Positions 41,989-50,536 of a stretch of 64,000 nucleotides of DNA are shown here, piece after piece (position 1 is the first letter of the stretch; the number at the start of each line of letters is the position of its first letter). The notes below the pieces were generated by a model that did not search any database, was not told where the DNA came from, and saw only the letters and a list, made by a program, of their open reading frames with translations. This DNA is from an uncultured Acidobacteriia bacterium (GTDB lineage: Bacteria > Acidobacteriota > Terriglobia > Bryobacterales > Bryobacteraceae). The position numbers and the translations under genes are program-made. Location of the stretch: positions 24,917 to 88,916 of the forward strand of contig CAIUOG010000119.1 in NCBI GenBank assembly GCA_903900705.1, written 5' to 3'.

Positions 41989-42267
41989 ATGGCAAAGTCA
42001 AAGAAAAAGTGGCCGGTGGTTGTCGGTGTTCTGTTTGTCGCCATTGTAATTGGCGCTTTGGTCTATACCTCAGGCGGCAATAATTCCTTCCGCTGTGAGG
42101 TCTGCGTCACGTTCGAAGGCCGCACGGTCTGTCGCAACGGCGGGGCGCCCACGAAGATGGAGGCGGAGCGAATTGCCGCCGATACCGCCTGCACTGATCT
42201 TTCGAGCGGCATGACCAGCCTGATGCAGTGCCAGAACAACGCACCCCGAAAAGTCACCTGGAAGTAG
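41989..42267 (+). CDS. Small single-span membrane protein with Cys-containing domain
   Basis: 92 residues. Lysine-rich start (MAKSKKKW), one membrane span (VVVGVLFVAIVIGALVY), then an outside segment with CEVCVTFEGRTVCRNGG, TACTDLS and MQCQNN: five Cys, which could form disulfides. The post-span part may mimic a small beta-hairpin. Unknown function. It is co-oriented with accA across 6 bases. Confidence 0.75.
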   Translation: MAKSKKKWPVVVGVLFVAIVIGALVYTSGGNNSFRCEVCVTFEGRTVCRNGGAPTKMEAERIAADTACTDLSSGMTSLMQCQNNAPRKVTWK

Positions 42268-42292
42268 TCCCGCAGACTATAACATTCGCTGT

Positions 42293-42351
42293 TTCAGTGG
42301 GTTAGATACGGTCTTCGCGTTTCCCGTGGTATTGTATGGATATCCACTGAA
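42293..42351. other. Long-range inverted repeat upstream of the adaptor gene
   Basis: TTCAGTGG (42293-42300) and CCACTGAA (42344-42351) are inverted, 43 bases apart, in the 152-base gap before the MacA-like gene. It could form a leader stem. I see no convincing promoter here. Confidence 0.35.
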
Positions 42352-42419
42352 CAATTCGGGGCGCGTCTGCGTCTATCGAACTTGGCGTCGTTTAACCCCC
42401 ACACCGGAGTACTGTCAAC

Positions 42420-43835
42420 GTGAAGACCAAATGGAAGATTGTCATCGGCATCGTGTTCCTTCTGCTGATTGCCGCGGGCGTTTACGGCGGTATCAAGTAC
42501 AAAGAAAAGGACATTGTCACGGTTCAGACCGGCAAGGTTCTTAAGGAAGATCTCGCCAGCGTCGTCACCGCTTCAGGTGAAGTGAAGCCGCGCAACTACA
42601 TTACGATCGGAGCCGAGTATTCCGGTCAGATCACTGACATTCTGGTGAAGGAAGGCGACCACGTCCGCAAGGGCCAGTTGCTCGCCCGCATTGATGAGGC
42701 GCAGTCGAAGGCCGACGTCGCCGCCCAGAAAGCGGCGCTGAGTTCCGCCGAGGCAGATGCCGCCGCCAGCGAAGCCTCTGTGCGCGCCGGTGAGGACAAT
42801 GTGGCCGCGCTCGAATCCACCGTCGCCCGCACCAAATCGGACCTGGAGCGCTACGAAAAAGACTTCCGCCGCGGCGAGCAACTCTTCAAAGACGGTCTGA
42901 TTCCGCGCTCCGATTTCGAGCAGCGTGAAGCGGTCTTCCAGAGCCAGAAGGCTTCCGTGGCCGAAGCGCAGTCCCGCGTGGTGCAGGGCCGCACGCAGCT
43001 CGCCCAGCTCCGGGCGCAGCTTGCCGGGTCCCAGAAGAAGATTGCCCAGGCGCAGGCCGGTCTCACTCGCGTCGATGACATCCTGAAAAAACACAACGCC
43101 ACTGCACCTCTCGACGGTCTTGTCACGTATTTGCCTGTGAGAGTGGGTGAAACCGTGCAGCCCGGCGTTCAGAATTCCGCAGCCAGCACCGTAATGACGA
43201 TTGCCGATATGTCGATCGTCACCGCCGAAGTGAAGGTGGATGAAACCGATATCGTCAACGTGAAGCTCGATCAGCCCGCGGAGATTACCGTGGATGCTAT
43301 CCCCGGCAAAGTCTTCAAAGGCCATGTGATTGAAATCGGCAACACTGCGATTCTGCGTTCCACCGGTCTCGCCGCTTCCACCAGCAGCACGTCCAGCCAG
43401 GAGGCGAAGGACTTCAAGGTCGTTGTGGCGATGGATAATCCGCCGGATGAAATCCGCCCGGGTCTTTCCTGCACCGCCAAGGTCACCACCGCCACCCGCA
43501 GGGACGTGACGGCGGTTCCGATCCAGTCGCTCACCACCCGCACCAAGGGCGATTTGTTGCCGGAAAAAGACAAGCCGGTGAATCCGACTCCCGCTCAGGT
43601 CAAGGCCAACAAAGAAGAAGTGCAGGGCGTGTTCGTCGTCAATTCCACCACTATGATGGCGGAATTCCGCAAGCTCGAAACCGGCATCACCGGCTCAACA
43701 GAGATTGAAGTGCTTAGCGGCATCAACGTTGGCGAAGAGATTGTGACCGGCAGCTATCAGGTGATCCGCAGCCTGAAGAATGGCGCAAAGATCAAGATCG
43801 ACAACAAGCCGCCCGTCGTGAAACCCACGACCTAG
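42420..43835 (+). CDS. MacA/HlyD-like periplasmic adaptor of an ABC efflux system
   Basis: 471 residues from GTG 42420. An N-terminal anchor ([19 protein letters not shown]) leads to a lipoyl half-domain ([36 protein letters not shown]), a long alpha-helical hairpin rich in Ala/Gln/Glu (residues 90-215), the second lipoyl half ([20 protein letters not shown]) and beta-barrel and membrane-proximal domains ([17 protein letters not shown]). This is the adaptor of MacAB-type tripartite export. The ABC ATPase follows after 41 bases. Confidence 0.9.
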   Translation: MKTKWKIVIGIVFLLLIAAGVYGGIKYKEKDIVTVQTGKVLKEDLASVVTASGEVKPRNYITIGAEYSGQITDILVKEGDHVRKGQLLARIDEAQSKADVAAQKAALSSAEADAAASEASVRAGEDNVAALESTVARTKSDLERYEKDFRRGEQLFKDGLIPRSDFEQREAVFQSQKASVAEAQSRVVQGRTQLAQLRAQLAGSQKKIAQAQAGLTRVDDILKKHNATAPLDGLVTYLPVRVGETVQPGVQNSAASTVMTIADMSIVTAEVKVDETDIVNVKLDQPAEITVDAIPGKVFKGHVIEIGNTAILRSTGLAASTSSTSSQEAKDFKVVVAMDNPPDEIRPGLSCTAKVTTATRRDVTAVPIQSLTTRTKGDLLPEKDKPVNPTPAQVKANKEEVQGVFVVNSTTMMAEFRKLETGITGSTEIEVLSGINVGEEIVTGSYQVIRSLKNGAKIKIDNKPPVVKPTT

Positions 43836-43876
43836 GCCAAGGCAGCAGACAGGCACCACCCGGAGAAAGTAAGGAC

Positions 43877-44620
43877 ATGGCACAGGCAACAGCCGACCAG
43901 GCGGTAGAGAAAGGCGAGCGGCTCAAACGCGAGGGCATCGTCATTCGCACGTTCGACATCTGGAAGACCTATGTGATGGGTGACCAGGTGATCAACGCGG
44001 TGTCCGGTGTGGATATTGAGATCCGGCGCGGAGAATACGTCGCGATTATGGGACCTTCGGGCTCCGGCAAGTCGACACTGATGAACCTCATCGGCTGCCT
44101 CGATACGCCGTCGAAGGGCGAATATTACATCAACGGACGTCTGGTCAGTTCGATGGATGACGACGAACTGGCCACCATCCGCAACAAGGAAATTGGCTTC
44201 GTTTTTCAGACCTTCAATCTGCTGCCCCGCGCCAGCGCGCTGCACAACGTGGAACTGCCGCTGATTTACAACGGCACGCCGCCCGCTCAGCGTATCATCA
44301 AGGCGAAGCAGGCGCTCCAGCAGGTGGATCTCGAAAAGCGCATGGACCACAAGCCGAACGAGCTTTCCGGCGGTCAGCGCCAGCGCGTGGCCATCGCCCG
44401 CGCCCTGGTGAACAGCCCGTCGATCATCCTTGCCGACGAACCGACCGGTAATCTGGACACCGCGACGGGTAACGAGATCATGGCCCTATTCGAGCGTTTA
44501 CACGGCGAAGGGAACACGATTATTCTCGTGACCCACGAGCATGACATCGCGCTGCACGCGCACCGCGTTATCTCGATTCGCGACGGCAAGATCGAACGCG
44601 ACGAGCCGGTCCCGCACTAG
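43877..44620 (+). CDS. MacB/LolD-type ABC transporter ATP-binding protein
   Basis: 247 residues with Walker [20 protein letters not shown]-loop [15 protein letters not shown], signature [15 protein letters not shown], Walker [15 protein letters not shown] and the switch His in [13 protein letters not shown]. It is the stand-alone ATPase form of the MacB/LolD class, which normally sits next to an FtsX-like permease. No permease gene follows: the next gene is a convergent DUF1501 gene beginning 31 bases later. The adaptor lies directly upstream. TAAGGA provides a ribosome site. Confidence 0.93.
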   Translation: MAQATADQAVEKGERLKREGIVIRTFDIWKTYVMGDQVINAVSGVDIEIRRGEYVAIMGPSGSGKSTLMNLIGCLDTPSKGEYYINGRLVSSMDDDELATIRNKEIGFVFQTFNLLPRASALHNVELPLIYNGTPPAQRIIKAKQALQQVDLEKRMDHKPNELSGGQRQRVAIARALVNSPSIILADEPTGNLDTATGNEIMALFERLHGEGNTIILVTHEHDIALHAHRVISIRDGKIERDEPVPH

Positions 44621-44651
44621 TCAGCCACGGTAGCTTAGAGCGCGGTTGTCT

Positions 44652-46040
44652 TTAAACGAGGACCGCTTTCACCACTTCTCCGGCCACATCCGTCAAACGG
44701 AAATCCCGGCCCTGGAAGCGGTACGTCAGCCTCTTGTGATCGATGCCCAGGCAATGCAGAATGGTTGCCTGCAGATCATGCACATGGACCGGGTCTTTCA
44801 CAATGTTGTAGCTGTACTCGTCGGTCTCCCCGTAACTGATGCCGGGTTTGATGCCGCCGCCCGCCATCCACACGGTGAAACAGCGCCCGTGGTGGTCCCG
44901 GCCGTAGTCCGTCGCCGTTAATCTCCCCTGGCAATACACGGTCCGCCCGAACTCACCGCCCCAGACGACCAGCGTGTCGTCGAGCATGCCGCGCTGCGCC
45001 AGATCCGTCACCAGCGCCGCCGAGGCCTGGTCAACGTCCTTGCAGCGCTTCGGCAAATTGGCGGGCAGCCCGCCGTGGTGGTCCCAATCGCGATGATAGA
45101 GCTGGATGAACCGCACGCCGCGCTCAGCCAGCCGCCGGGCGAGCAGGCAGTTCGCCGCGAAAGTACCCGGCTTTTTCGCTTCGTCGCCGTAGAGTTCGAA
45201 CGTGCCGGCGGGTTCCTTTGAAATATCCGTCAGATCCGGCACGGAAGTCTGCATCCGGAACGCCATCTCATATTGCGAGACTCGCGCGACGGTTTCGGGG
45301 TCACCAAACTCGCCCGCTGTTACCTGATTCATCTCCCCCAGGGCATCGAGAAACGTGCGGCGGTTCTTTTCCGAAAAACCGGGCGGGTTGGAAAGGTACA
45401 GCACCGGGTCGCCGCCGGACCGGAACTTCACGCCCTGATACCGGCTTGGCAGGAACGCGCTGCCCCAGAGCCGGTCATAGAGCGGCTGCCCGCCGCCATT
45501 GGTGGAAATCATGACGCAGAAGGCCGGCAGGTCATCCGTTTCGGAACCCAGCCCGTACGAAACCCACGCGCCCATGCTGGGACGCCCGCCCAGCCGGAAG
45601 CCGGTCTGGAACATCGTCACCGCGGGATCGTGATTGATTTCTTCGGTATTCACGGTCTTGATGAACGTCAGCTTGTCCGCGATCTTCGCCGTGTAGGGCA
45701 GCAGTTCGCCCACCCACGCGCCGGATTGCCCGCGCTGCTCCATTTTGAACCGCGAAGGCACCACCGGGAAACTCGATTGCGACGCCGACATCCCGGTGAG
45801 CCGCTGCCCGTTTCGGATCGACTCCGGCAGATCGGTTCCCTGGAAATCCATCAGCCGCGGCTTATGGTCAAACAGTTCAATCTGCGACGGACCGCCCGAC
45901 TGGAACAGGTAAATCACGCGCTTCGCCTTCGGCGCAAAGTGCGGCAGTCCGGGCAGACCGTGCTGCACCCGCTCTTTGCCTTGTGCCTCGCGGCCCAGAA
46001 GCGATGCCAGTGCGATGCCGTGAAAATGTCTTCTGGTCAT
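44652..46040 (-). CDS. DUF1501 protein (second pair)
   Basis: 462 residues with a Tat-like start ([16 protein letters not shown]). Family motifs are [102 protein letters not shown] and [16 protein letters not shown]. The Cys in [10 protein letters not shown] differs from the usual Pro-containing loop. It begins 7 bases after its PSD1 partner. No separate promoter is visible. Confidence 0.9.
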   Translation of the reverse strand: MTRRHFHGIALASLLGREAQGKERVQHGLPGLPHFAPKAKRVIYLFQSGGPSQIELFDHKPRLMDFQGTDLPESIRNGQRLTGMSASQSSFPVVPSRFKMEQRGQSGAWVGELLPYTAKIADKLTFIKTVNTEEINHDPAVTMFQTGFRLGGRPSMGAWVSYGLGSETDDLPAFCVMISTNGGGQPLYDRLWGSAFLPSRYQGVKFRSGGDPVLYLSNPPGFSEKNRRTFLDALGEMNQVTAGEFGDPETVARVSQYEMAFRMQTSVPDLTDISKEPAGTFELYGDEAKKPGTFAANCLLARRLAERGVRFIQLYHRDWDHHGGLPANLPKRCKDVDQASAALVTDLAQRGMLDDTLVVWGGEFGRTVYCQGRLTATDYGRDHHGRCFTVWMAGGGIKPGISYGETDEYSYNIVKDPVHVHDLQATILHCLGIDHKRLTYRFQGRDFRLTDVAGEVVKAVLV

Positions 46041-46047
46041 CCGTGAT

Positions 46048-49002
46048 CTATTCCTTGTTGATGGTTTCGTCCAGGTTCAGAATCAGACTCGCCACGCCCG
46101 TGTAGGCCGCCAGTTCCACCGGATCGAGCCCGGCCTTCACCGGTGATTCGCCTTGACGGATGAACTCGGCCGCCGCCTTCGCATCGGCCTGGAAGTTTGT
46201 CTCGAACTTCCGGAAGGTCTTCGTCAGAAGTGCCAGTTGTTTGGGATTGGGCTTGCGCGCCAGCGCCAGCCCCCAGGCATATTCGAAGCGGGCTTCCGGG
46301 GTGCCGCCGCCCTCCGTCATCATCCGTTCCGCCAGCTTCCGCGAAGCCTCCACGAACGTGACCTCATTCATCAGGTCAAGCGCCTGCAGCGGTGAATTTG
46401 TACGGTTCTCAAAGACCGCGCACTGCTCCCGATTTGGCGAATCGAAATTCATCATGTAAGGATGCGGAATCGTCCGTTTCCAGTAGGTGTAGAGGCTGCG
46501 CCGGTAGAGGTCGCCGCCCTTCGACTGCACATAGCCGTTGTTGCCGGAAAGCTCCTGCCACAGCCCCGCGGGCTGATACGGCTTCACCGACGGCCCGCCG
46601 ACCTTCTCGGTCAGAAGTCCGGAAACCAGCAAGGCCTGATCGCGGATCATCTCCGGCCCCAGTCGCAGTCGCGGGCCGCGCGCCAGCAGGCGGTTGTCCG
46701 GGTCCTTTTCGAGCAGTGCCGGACTCGCCGCCGAAGACTGCCGATACGTCTCGCTCATCACGATCCGCTTCTGGAGCGCCTTCACGTTCCAGCCGCTCTC
46801 CATGAATTCCACCGCCAGCCAGTCGAGCAGTTCCGGATGCACCGGCCACTCACCCTGTGAACCGAAATCATCCACGGTTTTCACGATCCCGTAGCCGAAA
46901 AAGCTCTGCCAGAATCGGTTCACAGCCACCCGCGCCGTCAAAGGATTGGAGCGGCTCACCAGCCACTTCGCGAGTTCCAGGCGATTACCGGGTTCTGTCG
47001 CGGCCTGAAATGCCGCCGGAATCCCCGCTGTCAGTTTTTCGCCGGGCGCATCATACGCGCCGCGCTTCAGCAGGAACGTATCCCGGTTCGCTCCGTCCGC
47101 CATCACCATCACGGTCGTAATGGAGTCATAGAACTTGTCGCGCTCCGTCTGGGCGGCCACCAGTTCTTCATGGGCCTCCCGGACGTCTTTCGGCGCAAAA
47201 GCTTCGAGGAATTCCAGATTCCGCTTCGCCTGCTGCTTGCCGGCCACCGCCGCCGCTTCTTCTTCACTCAGCGCGCGCTTGTAGATGCGGGCATCGCCAA
47301 TCGCACCGGTGAAGCGCAGTCCACCACCGGCGCCTACCCGGATGGGCGTGTTCTTCTTGTTGAATGGCTCGGTGTTCTGGTCGAACAGGATCTTCACCGG
47401 GCGCAAAGCACCGTCCACATAGATCTTCACACCGCGCGCGAGGCGCTTGCCGTCATAGGTGACCAGCACATGCTGCCACTCGTTCAGCTTCACCGGGTCG
47501 GCGGTCTCGACGCGCAGCCCCAGATCGGTGAACCGCTGCGTCAGGTGCAGCCGCACCTTCCCTTTCATCAGATACAGGCCATGGCCCTGGCTTTCGATGT
47601 AGTCATCGAGCCGCGTGATGATGGCGCCATCGGGGGTTTCCGGCTTGATCCACGCGGAAAAGGTGAACGGCTGCAGATAGCCGAAGACGGCCGCTTCGCC
47701 ATTCACCTCGATGAACTTCTTCCCGTCGAACCGGTAGCCCTTACCGGAGGGGCTGGTTTCGGCCGGCAGATCGGTGGGGGCCCAGTCGGACTTAAAGATC
47801 AGGTCTTTGGACGGCGTCCAGTCTTTCGGATGGGGTCCGAGCTTGCTCTCCCACTGTGCCTGCGCCGCCTGGAGTCTGGGTCGCAGTGCGTCAAACGCCT
47901 GCTTTGCTGTCTGGATGCGCGCATCCAGAGCGGCCAGTGTCGCCGCCTGGTCGGGAAGCGGCGCTTTGACGAAGGGCTCCTCCGGACCATAGTTCCAGGT
48001 AAAGCCCTTCTCGTCGGGCACCTGATTGAAGTAGGCGAACAGGCGGTAGAAATCTTTCTGAGAAAGCGGATCGTACTTGTGGTCGTGGCAACGGGCGCAC
48101 CCCAGGGTCAGGCCCATCCACACCGTGGCGGTGGTCTGTGTCCGGTCGGCCACATATTCCACCCGGTACTCTTCCGGGATGATGCCGCCCTCGCCGGTGG
48201 TCCGGTGGTTACGGTTGAAGCCGCTCGCAATGCGCTGATCGAGCGTGGCATTCGGGAGCAGGTCGCCGGCCAGTTGTTCCACCGTGAACTGGTCCCACGG
48301 CATATTTTTGTTGAAGGCGTCGATCACCCAGTCGCGCCAACGCCACATTTCGCGAGGCCCGTCGGTCTGGTAACCATTGCTGTCGCCGTACCGCGCGGCT
48401 TCCATCCAGCGGAAGGCCATGCGCTCCCCGTAGCGGGGCGAGGCGAGCAGGCGATCCACCACCTTCTCCCAGGCGTTCGGCGTGGTGTCGGAAAGGAAGG
48501 CGTCCACCTCGGCCGGCGTTGGCGGCAGGCCGGTCAGATCGAGCGATACCCGGCGAATCAGGATGCGCTTGTCCGCCTGCGGAGAGGGGCGCAGGCCTTC
48601 GCGTTCGAGCCGGGCCTGGATGAAGTGGTCGATCGCGTTCTTCCCGTCCGGAACGGCTGCTCTTTTCGGAGGAATAAACGACCAGAATGCCTGCCGCTTC
48701 GCTCCCTGGGCGAGCCAGAGCCGCAACAATTCCACTTCGCGGGCGGAGAGTTTTGCCTTGCCGGAGTCTTTCGGAGGCATCTGCTCGGAATCCGAGGCCT
48801 GGATGCGCCGGAGCAACTCCGCCGGAGCCGGCCCCGCTCCCTCCACATCGAAGCGGATCCCCGCCTGACGGTGCGTCGCGTCCGGCCCATGGCACATGAA
48901 ACAGCGGTCAGAGAGAATCGGCCGGATGTCGCGATTGAAGTCGACGGTCTGCGCCGACGCCGTGAGCGCCGCCATCAGGCCGAGCAGGAAGCCAATCCGC
49001 AT
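46048..49002 (-). CDS. PSD1 protein with LamG-like insert
   Basis: 984 residues, the longest of the four PSD1 proteins here. A signal peptide ([13 protein letters not shown]) precedes the cytochrome domain with CFMCH ([17 protein letters not shown]), DUF1549 ([32 protein letters not shown]) and then an inserted concanavalin-like LamG domain at about 430-590 ([56 protein letters not shown]). DUF1553 closes the protein ([40 protein letters not shown]). The LamG fold suggests binding of a glycan or other surface ligand. It is exported and dihaem; its partner DUF1501 follows after 7 bases. Confidence 0.92.
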   Translation of the reverse strand: MRIGFLLGLMAALTASAQTVDFNRDIRPILSDRCFMCHGPDATHRQAGIRFDVEGAGPAPAELLRRIQASDSEQMPPKDSGKAKLSAREVELLRLWLAQGAKRQAFWSFIPPKRAAVPDGKNAIDHFIQARLEREGLRPSPQADKRILIRRVSLDLTGLPPTPAEVDAFLSDTTPNAWEKVVDRLLASPRYGERMAFRWMEAARYGDSNGYQTDGPREMWRWRDWVIDAFNKNMPWDQFTVEQLAGDLLPNATLDQRIASGFNRNHRTTGEGGIIPEEYRVEYVADRTQTTATVWMGLTLGCARCHDHKYDPLSQKDFYRLFAYFNQVPDEKGFTWNYGPEEPFVKAPLPDQAATLAALDARIQTAKQAFDALRPRLQAAQAQWESKLGPHPKDWTPSKDLIFKSDWAPTDLPAETSPSGKGYRFDGKKFIEVNGEAAVFGYLQPFTFSAWIKPETPDGAIITRLDDYIESQGHGLYLMKGKVRLHLTQRFTDLGLRVETADPVKLNEWQHVLVTYDGKRLARGVKIYVDGALRPVKILFDQNTEPFNKKNTPIRVGAGGGLRFTGAIGDARIYKRALSEEEAAAVAGKQQAKRNLEFLEAFAPKDVREAHEELVAAQTERDKFYDSITTVMVMADGANRDTFLLKRGAYDAPGEKLTAGIPAAFQAATEPGNRLELAKWLVSRSNPLTARVAVNRFWQSFFGYGIVKTVDDFGSQGEWPVHPELLDWLAVEFMESGWNVKALQKRIVMSETYRQSSAASPALLEKDPDNRLLARGPRLRLGPEMIRDQALLVSGLLTEKVGGPSVKPYQPAGLWQELSGNNGYVQSKGGDLYRRSLYTYWKRTIPHPYMMNFDSPNREQCAVFENRTNSPLQALDLMNEVTFVEASRKLAERMMTEGGGTPEARFEYAWGLALARKPNPKQLALLTKTFRKFETNFQADAKAAAEFIRQGESPVKAGLDPVELAAYTGVASLILNLDETINKE

Positions 49003-49034
49003 ATATAAGGAAGTCTACATCCGGAGCGGCTTCG

Positions 49035-49069
49035 CAAAAAGAAAACCGCCCGGGGTTGACCCGGGCGGT
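49035..49069 (-). terminator. Intrinsic terminator of the MarR-SnoaL gene
   Basis: ACCGCCCGGG (49045-49054) pairs with CCCGGGCGGT (49060-49069) around a 5-base loop. On the minus strand it is followed by TTTTCTTTTT. It lies 27 bases after the stop of the MarR-SnoaL gene. Confidence 0.9.
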
Positions 49070-49095
49070 CGTCTGGTTGCCAGATTCAGCAGCGA

Positions 49096-49449
49096 TTAAT
49101 GCTTGCCGTAGAAGAAACGTTCGTGCACAACCTTGCCGTCTTTCCATTTCCGCACGGCAATCTGCGAGGCGGTCATGCGGTAGCCGTTCTTGAACGTGAT
49201 GTCCATGAACCACTCGCCGAACGACACGTCGCCATTCACTGCCGAGGCGTCGAGCCGGCCTTCATGCCACTCCGCCACGCCGGAGAAGAAGGCGATTTCG
49301 AACTCCCGGTTGACGCTCTTGCCAACGCGGGGCGCCTCATCGTTTTCCTGCATCACGACGTCTTCAGCGTAAAGCTCTTCGAAAGCTTCCATCGCCTTGC
49401 CGGTCAGAATCATTTCGTTCAGTTTGCTGTCCAGAGCTGCGGTATCCAT
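49096..49449 (-). CDS. Probable internal SnoaL-like product of the fusion gene
   Basis: 117 residues from ATG 49449 in the same frame as the fusion. AGGAG at 49459-49463 lies 9 bases before the ATG, an ideal ribosome site inside codons Gln-Glu-Ile-Lys-Ser of the linker. The product is a complete SnoaL-like domain of normal family length. Whether both forms are made cannot be read from sequence. Confidence 0.55.
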   Translation of the reverse strand: MDTAALDSKLNEMILTGKAMEAFEELYAEDVVMQENDEAPRVGKSVNREFEIAFFSGVAEWHEGRLDASAVNGDVSFGEWFMDITFKNGYRMTASQIAVRKWKDGKVVHERFFYGKH

Positions 49450-49953
49450 ACTTTTTATCTCCTGAAAGTCGATCTGGTCGTGTTGTGTGAACAGCTCGCG
49501 AACCTGTTCCAGCTGGCCAATCAGAAGTTCCATATTGGCCCTGCCCAGCCTTCCCATGCGGTCGCGAAGGTAGTTCCGCAAAGGTTCATCCATGCTTCCC
49601 AGCAGCGCAAGGCCGTCGGGGGAAATCGATGCGACCACCGCGCGGCGGTCCTCTTTACTGCGCTCGCGGCGAATCAGCCCGCGCGTTTCCATGCGGTCCA
49701 GCAGGCGGGTGATATCCGGATCGTGGCTGATCATCCGCTCGCTCACCTGCGTGCAGGTCGCGCCCAACTCACCAGCGCCCCGCAGGATTCGCAGGACGTT
49801 GTACTGTGTTTCGGAAAGCTGATACTCCCGAAGGAATTCCGTCAGCTTCTGCCGGAGCACTTCGGCCGTTCTCGCAATGTTGAGGACGGCCTCCTCTTCG
49901 AGCAGGTCGAACGGTTTGTTCTGCCGGATCTCGGCTACCAGCTTCCCGGGCAC
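49096..49953 (-). CDS. MarR regulator fused in frame to a SnoaL-like domain
   Basis: 285 residues from GTG 49953. Residues 20-165 are a MarR winged helix (LREYQLSETQYNVLRILRGA, then QVSERMISHDPDITRLLDRM, RRERSKEDRRAVVASISPDG). Residues 169-285 are a SnoaL/NTF2-like domain (SKLNEMILTGKAMEAFEELY, then QENDEAPRVGKS, WHEGRLDASAVNG, RKWKDGKVVHERFFYGKH). No stop separates them. A Shine-Dalgarno and ATG at 49449 lie inside the linker codons, so the SnoaL part may also be made alone. A promoter with an operator-like palindrome stands directly before the GTG, implying autoregulation. The SnoaL domain may sense or modify the effector. Confidence 0.82.
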   Translation of the reverse strand: MPGKLVAEIRQNKPFDLLEEEAVLNIARTAEVLRQKLTEFLREYQLSETQYNVLRILRGAGELGATCTQVSERMISHDPDITRLLDRMETRGLIRRERSKEDRRAVVASISPDGLALLGSMDEPLRNYLRDRMGRLGRANMELLIGQLEQVRELFTQHDQIDFQEIKSMDTAALDSKLNEMILTGKAMEAFEELYAEDVVMQENDEAPRVGKSVNREFEIAFFSGVAEWHEGRLDASAVNGDVSFGEWFMDITFKNGYRMTASQIAVRKWKDGKVVHERFFYGKH

Positions 49954-49959
49954 AACTTC

Positions 49960-49988
49960 ATATTACTCGTTATAACGACTATCGTCAA
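49960..49988 (-). promoter_or_regulatory. Promoter and palindromic operator of the MarR-SnoaL gene
   Basis: On the minus strand: TTGACG (49983-49988), a 17-base spacer and TAATAT (49960-49965). The spacer holds the perfect 12-base palindrome TCGTTATAACGA (49967-49978), a fitting MarR site. GTG follows 6 bases after the -10, predicting a leaderless, autorepressed message. Confidence 0.82.
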
Positions 49989-49995
49989 GAGGTAT

Positions 49996-50379
49996 TTATT
50001 GCTTTTTCCGATTGAGCGCCTTTCCGAGCAGGGTGATTGCGATCAGCACCAGGGCGAGGGATACCAGGAAACCGGCGAGCATGGCCGTCGCGACAAGGTA
50101 TGAAAGGAATCGCGGGTGTATCGTCGAGAGCGCTATCAATGCCCCGGTACCCCAGAGTGCGAAGGTCAGGCTACCCAGGAATATACGCGCCAGCGCGCCG
50201 AGGGCGAAGCGGATGGCATCGACGACCCGCAGTCGGGGGCTGAAAACATAAGGAACTGCAAACCGCTCATACTCGTCGCGTTCTTCCGGTTGATTGGAAT
50301 CGAGCAGAGGGAACAGCAGCGGGCTCAATTCCCGCAGCCTGCGAAGCATCCGGGCTCGTCCGCTTTCGCGTTCGGTCAT
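49996..50379 (-). CDS. Small two-span membrane protein of unknown function
   Basis: 127 residues. A charged cytoplasmic N-terminus (60 residues) precedes two hydrophobic spans (ALGALARIFLGSLTFALWG and YLVATAMLAGFLVSLALVLI) and a basic end, NRKKQ. No family recognised. It lies upstream of the MarR gene on the same strand, ending 8 bases before that gene's -35, and is divergent from the phosphate transporter. No promoter is clear. Confidence 0.65.
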   Translation of the reverse strand: MTERESGRARMLRRLRELSPLLFPLLDSNQPEERDEYERFAVPYVFSPRLRVVDAIRFALGALARIFLGSLTFALWGTGALIALSTIHPRFLSYLVATAMLAGFLVSLALVLIAITLLGKALNRKKQ

Positions 50380-50488
50380 CCTTCCCCCGAACGATTATGC
50401 CAGTACCGGACCTGCCCAAAATCCCGAAATCCAAGATGTCCCGGTTTTGTCATTCAGTCGTAATTCCCGGGTTATATCCTTCTCGCTT

Positions 50489-50506
50489 GTCGGCAGTATC
50501 GCCGAC
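50489..50506. other. Small hairpin in the phosphate transporter leader
   Basis: GTCGGC (50489-50494) and GCCGAC (50501-50506) with a 6-base loop, about 30 bases before the ATG of the transporter. A TTGTCA (50447-50452) with a TTATAT (50472-50477) upstream is poorly spaced at 19 bases. Confidence 0.4.
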
Positions 50507-50536
50507 TTACGCATCACCCACAAAAACAGGAGACCC

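Noticed and set aside
42380..42420. Promoter for the adaptor gene (TTGGCG at 42382, TACTGT at 42410)
   Set aside because: The spacing is 22 bases and the hexamers are weak.
47170..49008. 612-residue plus-strand frame across the second PSD1 gene
   Set aside because: The opposite strand has clear PSD1, haem and LamG motifs; this frame is rich in Gly, Arg and His without recognisable motifs.
50294..50536. In-frame upstream extension of the phosphate transporter
   Set aside because: It overlaps the divergent membrane gene, and AGGAGA precedes the internal ATG where the family begins.
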